This document shows, one piece after another, positions 7,721 through 9,559 of a stretch of DNA of 9,559 nucleotides. Position numbers and translations under genes: made by a program. Source of the stretch: Comamonadaceae bacterium (GTDB taxonomy: Bacteria > Pseudomonadota > Gammaproteobacteria > Burkholderiales > Burkholderiaceae_C). The notes below the pieces were generated by a model. The model was given only the letters and a program-made list of their open reading frames with translations. It ran no database searches and was not told the DNA's origin. The DNA lies in the NCBI GenBank assembly GCA_947374105.1, contig CANCAO010000039.1, positions 1 to 9,559 of the forward strand. Direction: 5' to 3'. Each line of letters opens with the position of its first letter. The first letter of the stretch is position 1.

Positions 7721-8374
7721 ATGACAAGCGCCCCCTCGCTTTGGCTGGCCTGCGTCCTGGCCACCGCGGGCGGTAGCGCGGCTTTCGCTCAAGCCGTGGC
7801 ACTCACAGGAATACTGGGTGATAAGGCTTTGTTGGTGGTGAACGACAGCATCCCCAAGAGCGTGGCCGTGGGGGATATCTACCTTGGGGTGAAGGTCATC
7901 TCCACCCTGGCCAACTCAGCCGTAGTGGAAGTGAACGGCTCGCGCCAAACCCTGCTTGTGGGCAATTCACCCATCAGCGTCAAAGGCAAGCCGGGCAACA
8001 GCGACACCGGGAAAATCGTCCTGCAGGCGGGCAGCCACGGTCATTTTTTGAGTGCCGGGCAGATCAACGGCAGTGCGGTTCAGTTCATGGTGGATACCGG
8101 AGCCTCGCTGGTCTCTTTGAGCGTGGCTGAAGCGGAGCGCATTGGGCTCAATTACAGGGCTGGTCAGTTGATGCGCATCAACACAGCCAACGGTATGACT
8201 CAGGGCTGGCAAGTCAAGCTTGGCTCAGTACGCCTGGGCACAGTAGACGTGTATGAGGTAGATGCCGTGGTGTCCTCCGGCGGTATGCCCTATGTGCTGC
8301 TGGGCAACAGCTTTTTGACACGCTTTCAGATGGCTCGCATCAATGACCAGATGGTGCTTGACAAGCGCTACTGA
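7721..8374 (+). CDS. Periplasmic retropepsin-like aspartic protease (clan AA, single DTGAS motif)
   Basis: 217 residues. A signal peptide is clear: hydrophobic core about 7-22, then an A-F-A-Q-A cleavage region near 23-25. There is no usable lipobox, so the mature protein is probably soluble periplasmic or held by its N-terminal part. Residues about 27-85 form a small beta-rich domain, possibly like the regulatory domains of secretion-system C proteins; I am not sure of this. The retropepsin domain spans about 98-215: F-M-V-D-T-G-A-S with catalytic Asp125, the A-N-G block near 156-158, and the L-L-G-N-S-F-L motif (193-199) that completes half-pepsins. With a single DTG it should act as a homodimer, as retroviral proteases do. 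Bacterial members of this type are mostly uncharacterised, with substrates unknown. It follows yajQ by 9 bp, with a ribosome-binding site. Protease fold is confident; biological role unknown. Confidence 0.88.
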   Translation: MTSAPSLWLACVLATAGGSAAFAQAVALTGILGDKALLVVNDSIPKSVAVGDIYLGVKVISTLANSAVVEVNGSRQTLLVGNSPISVKGKPGNSDTGKIVLQAGSHGHFLSAGQINGSAVQFMVDTGASLVSLSVAEAERIGLNYRAGQLMRINTANGMTQGWQVKLGSVRLGTVDVYEVDAVVSSGGMPYVLLGNSFLTRFQMARINDQMVLDKRY

Positions 8375-8380
8375 AACCCT

Positions 8381-8420
8381 GAAAAAGTCTTCTCAGCAAA
8401 GCTTTCAAGACCCTTTTTTC
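8381..8420. terminator. Candidate bidirectional terminator between the protease gene and plsY
   Basis: Plus strand: GAAAAA then GTCTT (8387-8391), a loop of about 15 nt, AAGAC (8407-8411), CC, then a run of six T (8414-8419). The GTCTT/AAGAC stem is flanked by A-runs and T-runs, so a transcript from either direction would end in U-rich sequence after a hairpin. The stem is short (5 bp plus weak A/T pairs after a CC bulge) and overlaps the 3' end of plsY. Convergent gene ends only 30 bp apart are a fitting place for it, but its strength is unproven. Confidence 0.4.
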
Positions 8421-9040
8421 TTCGCCCCCAACTTAGCCTCTTTGCCCGCCAGCAGGCGGTCGATGTTCAGACTGTGTCGCCACACCAGCAGTACGCCCAT
8501 CACCGCCACCACCAGCAAACTGGCACGGCTCGCTTGCCAAGCCACACCGTCGCCCAGCAGGTAGTAAGCGGGTGCAAACACCGCCGCCACGATGGAAGCC
8601 AGCGACACATAGCGAAAGAAGAAGACCATGATGGCAAAGGTCAGCACCGTGGCCAGCGCCAACCAGGGACTAAAGCCCAGCAACACCCCCAGCGCCGTGG
8701 CCACGCCCTTGCCGCCCTGAAAACGAAAGAACACCGGGTAGAGGTGGCCGATAAACGCCGCCAATCCCACTGCTGCTAGCGTGCCCTCCCCCAGCCCATA
8801 AGACTGACCGTAGGCTGCGACCATGGCCACCGGCAACCAGCCCTTGGCAGCGTCCAGCACCAAGGTGACGATGGCCGCAGGCTTGGAGCCCGAACGCAAC
8901 ACATTGGTCGCCCCCGGATTTTTAGAGCCAAAAGTTCGCGGGTCATTCAAGCCCATGAAGCGGCTGACGATGACACCGAAGGATAAGGAGCCCAGCAGGT
9001 AAGCGACCACAACGGCGAGGAGAGGGTAGAGGTTTTGCAC
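8405..9040 (-). CDS. plsY: Glycerol-3-phosphate acyltransferase PlsY
   Basis: An inner-membrane enzyme that transfers an acyl group from acyl-phosphate to sn-glycerol-3-phosphate, making lysophosphatidic acid for phospholipid synthesis. It has 211 residues, normal for the family. All three conserved cytoplasmic motifs are visible: GSKNPGATNVLR (38-49); GHLYPVFFRFQGGKG (98-112), with the substrate-binding GGKG; and WRHSLNIDRLLAGKE (187-201), with the H-x-x-N-I block. Membrane helices lie at about 3-26, 53-77, 87-100, 115-140 and 145-162, with another hydrophobic stretch at 173-186, fitting the five-helix family topology. The basic C-terminal tail (KLGAKKKGS) is cytoplasmic. The start is GTG at 9040 with a good ribosome-binding site. 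It lies 18 bp downstream of the aldo/keto reductase stop and is probably co-transcribed with it. It converges on the protease gene. Confidence 0.97.
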   Translation of the reverse strand: MQNLYPLLAVVVAYLLGSLSFGVIVSRFMGLNDPRTFGSKNPGATNVLRSGSKPAAIVTLVLDAAKGWLPVAMVAAYGQSYGLGEGTLAAVGLAAFIGHLYPVFFRFQGGKGVATALGVLLGFSPWLALATVLTFAIMVFFFRYVSLASIVAAVFAPAYYLLGDGVAWQASRASLLVVAVMGVLLVWRHSLNIDRLLAGKEAKLGAKKKGS

Positions 9041-9045
9041 GGATG

Positions 9046-9050
9046 TCTCC
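9046..9050 (-). promoter_or_regulatory. Ribosome-binding site GGAGA supporting the GTG start of plsY
   Basis: GGAGA lies 5 nt before the GTG at 9040-9038 on the minus strand, inside the 18-bp gap after the aldo/keto reductase stop. It identifies GTG as the true start; no ATG lies nearby in frame. Confidence 0.65.
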
Positions 9051-9058
9051 GGTAATTT

Positions 9059-9559
9059 TTATTGGGCCAGATCCCGATCTTCCCATCGAATCTGGTCGAT
9101 CGCCTTGAGCAAATCGGGTGATAGCGTGGTGCCCCAAGTGTCCAGGTCTTGATCCAGCTGGGCGATCGAAGTCACACCGATGATGGTACTGGTGACTTGC
9201 CATTGGGTGTAGCAAAAGGCCAGCGCCATTTGCGCGGGGGTAAGCCCGTGCTCGCGTGCCAGCGCGTTGTAGCGGCGCGCGCTGGCCAGAGCCTCAGGGC
9301 GGCCCCAGCGCTGCTTGCGCACACTGTCGTACTTGGCGATGCGCCCCTCTTGCGGCGCGCCTGGCCCAGTCGTACCCGTAGTGTCGTACTTGCCGGTGAG
9401 CAAACCAAAGCCCAGCGGCGAGTAGCCCAGCAAAGACACACCCAGGTGGTGCATGGTTTCGTCCAGCCCGTTTTCTAGCGCCCGATTGACCAAGCAATAG
9501 GCGTTTTGCACACTGGCAATACGCGGCAAGCCGTGCTGCTCAGCCAGACGCACGAACTC
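9059..9559 (-). CDS. Aldo/keto reductase, Tas-like (C-terminal part, N-terminus beyond window)
   Basis: The frame is open from the right edge to the TAA at 9059-9061, giving the last 166 residues of a protein usually about 345 long. It closely resembles the C-terminal half of E. coli Tas: L-P-R-I-x-S-V-Q-N-x-Y followed by L-V-N-R; then L-L-G-Y-S-P-L-G-F-G-L-L-T-G-K-Y, the NADPH pyrophosphate-binding loop; A-R-E-H-G-L-T-P-A-Q-M-A-L-A-F, typical of this family; and I-I-G-V-T-S-I-A-Q-L, the cofactor-binding loop near the end. The catalytic tetrad (Asp, Tyr, Lys, His) lies in the missing N-terminal half, so activity cannot be judged. These enzymes reduce aldehydes or ketones with NADPH; the substrate is unknown. 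The short downstream gap to plsY suggests co-transcription. Reading the visible GTG at 9553 as a start would be wrong, because the frame continues beyond the edge. Confidence 0.92.
   Translation of the reverse strand, partial: EFVRLAEQHGLPRIASVQNAYCLVNRALENGLDETMHHLGVSLLGYSPLGFGLLTGKYDTTGTTGPGAPQEGRIAKYDSVRKQRWGRPEALASARRYNALAREHGLTPAQMALAFCYTQWQVTSTIIGVTSIAQLDQDLDTWGTTLSPDLLKAIDQIRWEDRDLAQ

Noticed and set aside
7091..7792. Minus-strand open frame of 233 codons across yajQ and the start of murB
   Set aside because: It covers yajQ antisense and overlaps two confident genes; there is no ribosome-binding site or domain.
9059..9553. Aldo/keto reductase starting at the GTG at 9553 as a complete short protein
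   Set aside because: The frame stays open to the window edge and the visible part aligns only with the second half of Tas-like enzymes, so it is a truncated view of a longer gene.
1..9559. CRISPR array, tRNA/rRNA genes, insertion sequences, toxin-antitoxin or phage-defence genes
   Set aside because: I looked for regular spaced repeats, terminal inverted repeats, transposase motifs and small toxin-like gene pairs and saw none; nearly all sequence is taken by recognised conserved genes.

Overview
The window looks like ordinary chromosome from a betaproteobacterium, most likely Burkholderiales/Comamonadaceae (Rhodoferax/Polaromonas-like). This rests on protein character (the truncated globin, YajQ, MurB and YbbP-type sequences) and moderately high GC, not on a database search, so the genus is a guess. 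There are no rRNA or tRNA genes, insertion sequences, CRISPR arrays or phage genes. Coding density is very high.

Layout. (1) Positions 1-2946, minus strand: the first 982 residues of a large membrane-bound c-di-GMP signalling protein (TM-CHASE3-TM-PAS-PAS-GAF-GGDEF-EAL), cut by the left edge inside its EAL domain. (2) A 105-bp gap with an 11-bp direct repeat overlapping an inverted repeat. (3) Positions 3052-7185, minus strand: three closely packed genes, transcribed murB -> large FtsX/YbbP-type permease -> group II truncated haemoglobin, with gaps of 27 and about 27-60 bp. An AT-rich palindrome lies just before the globin. (4) Positions 7226-8374, plus strand: yajQ and a periplasmic retropepsin-like aspartic protease, divergent from murB and 9 bp apart. 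(5) A candidate bidirectional terminator near 8381-8420. (6) Positions 8405-9559, minus strand: plsY, preceded 18 bp upstream by the C-terminal part of a Tas-like aldo/keto reductase cut by the right edge.

How the genes relate. Two genes serve the cell envelope: MurB makes UDP-MurNAc for peptidoglycan and PlsY makes lysophosphatidic acid for phospholipids. The YbbP-type permease is probably also an envelope protein but has no ATPase partner here. The rest is signalling and stress: a sensor with a probably dead GGDEF domain fused to an EAL domain, a haem globin for O2/NO chemistry just upstream of it, and YajQ, a family with reported c-di-GMP-binding members. Globin next to c-di-GMP sensor, with two unexplained regulatory-looking repeats around the globin, is the most interesting part. 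I did not find a convincing new multi-gene system; the rest is conserved housekeeping sequence.
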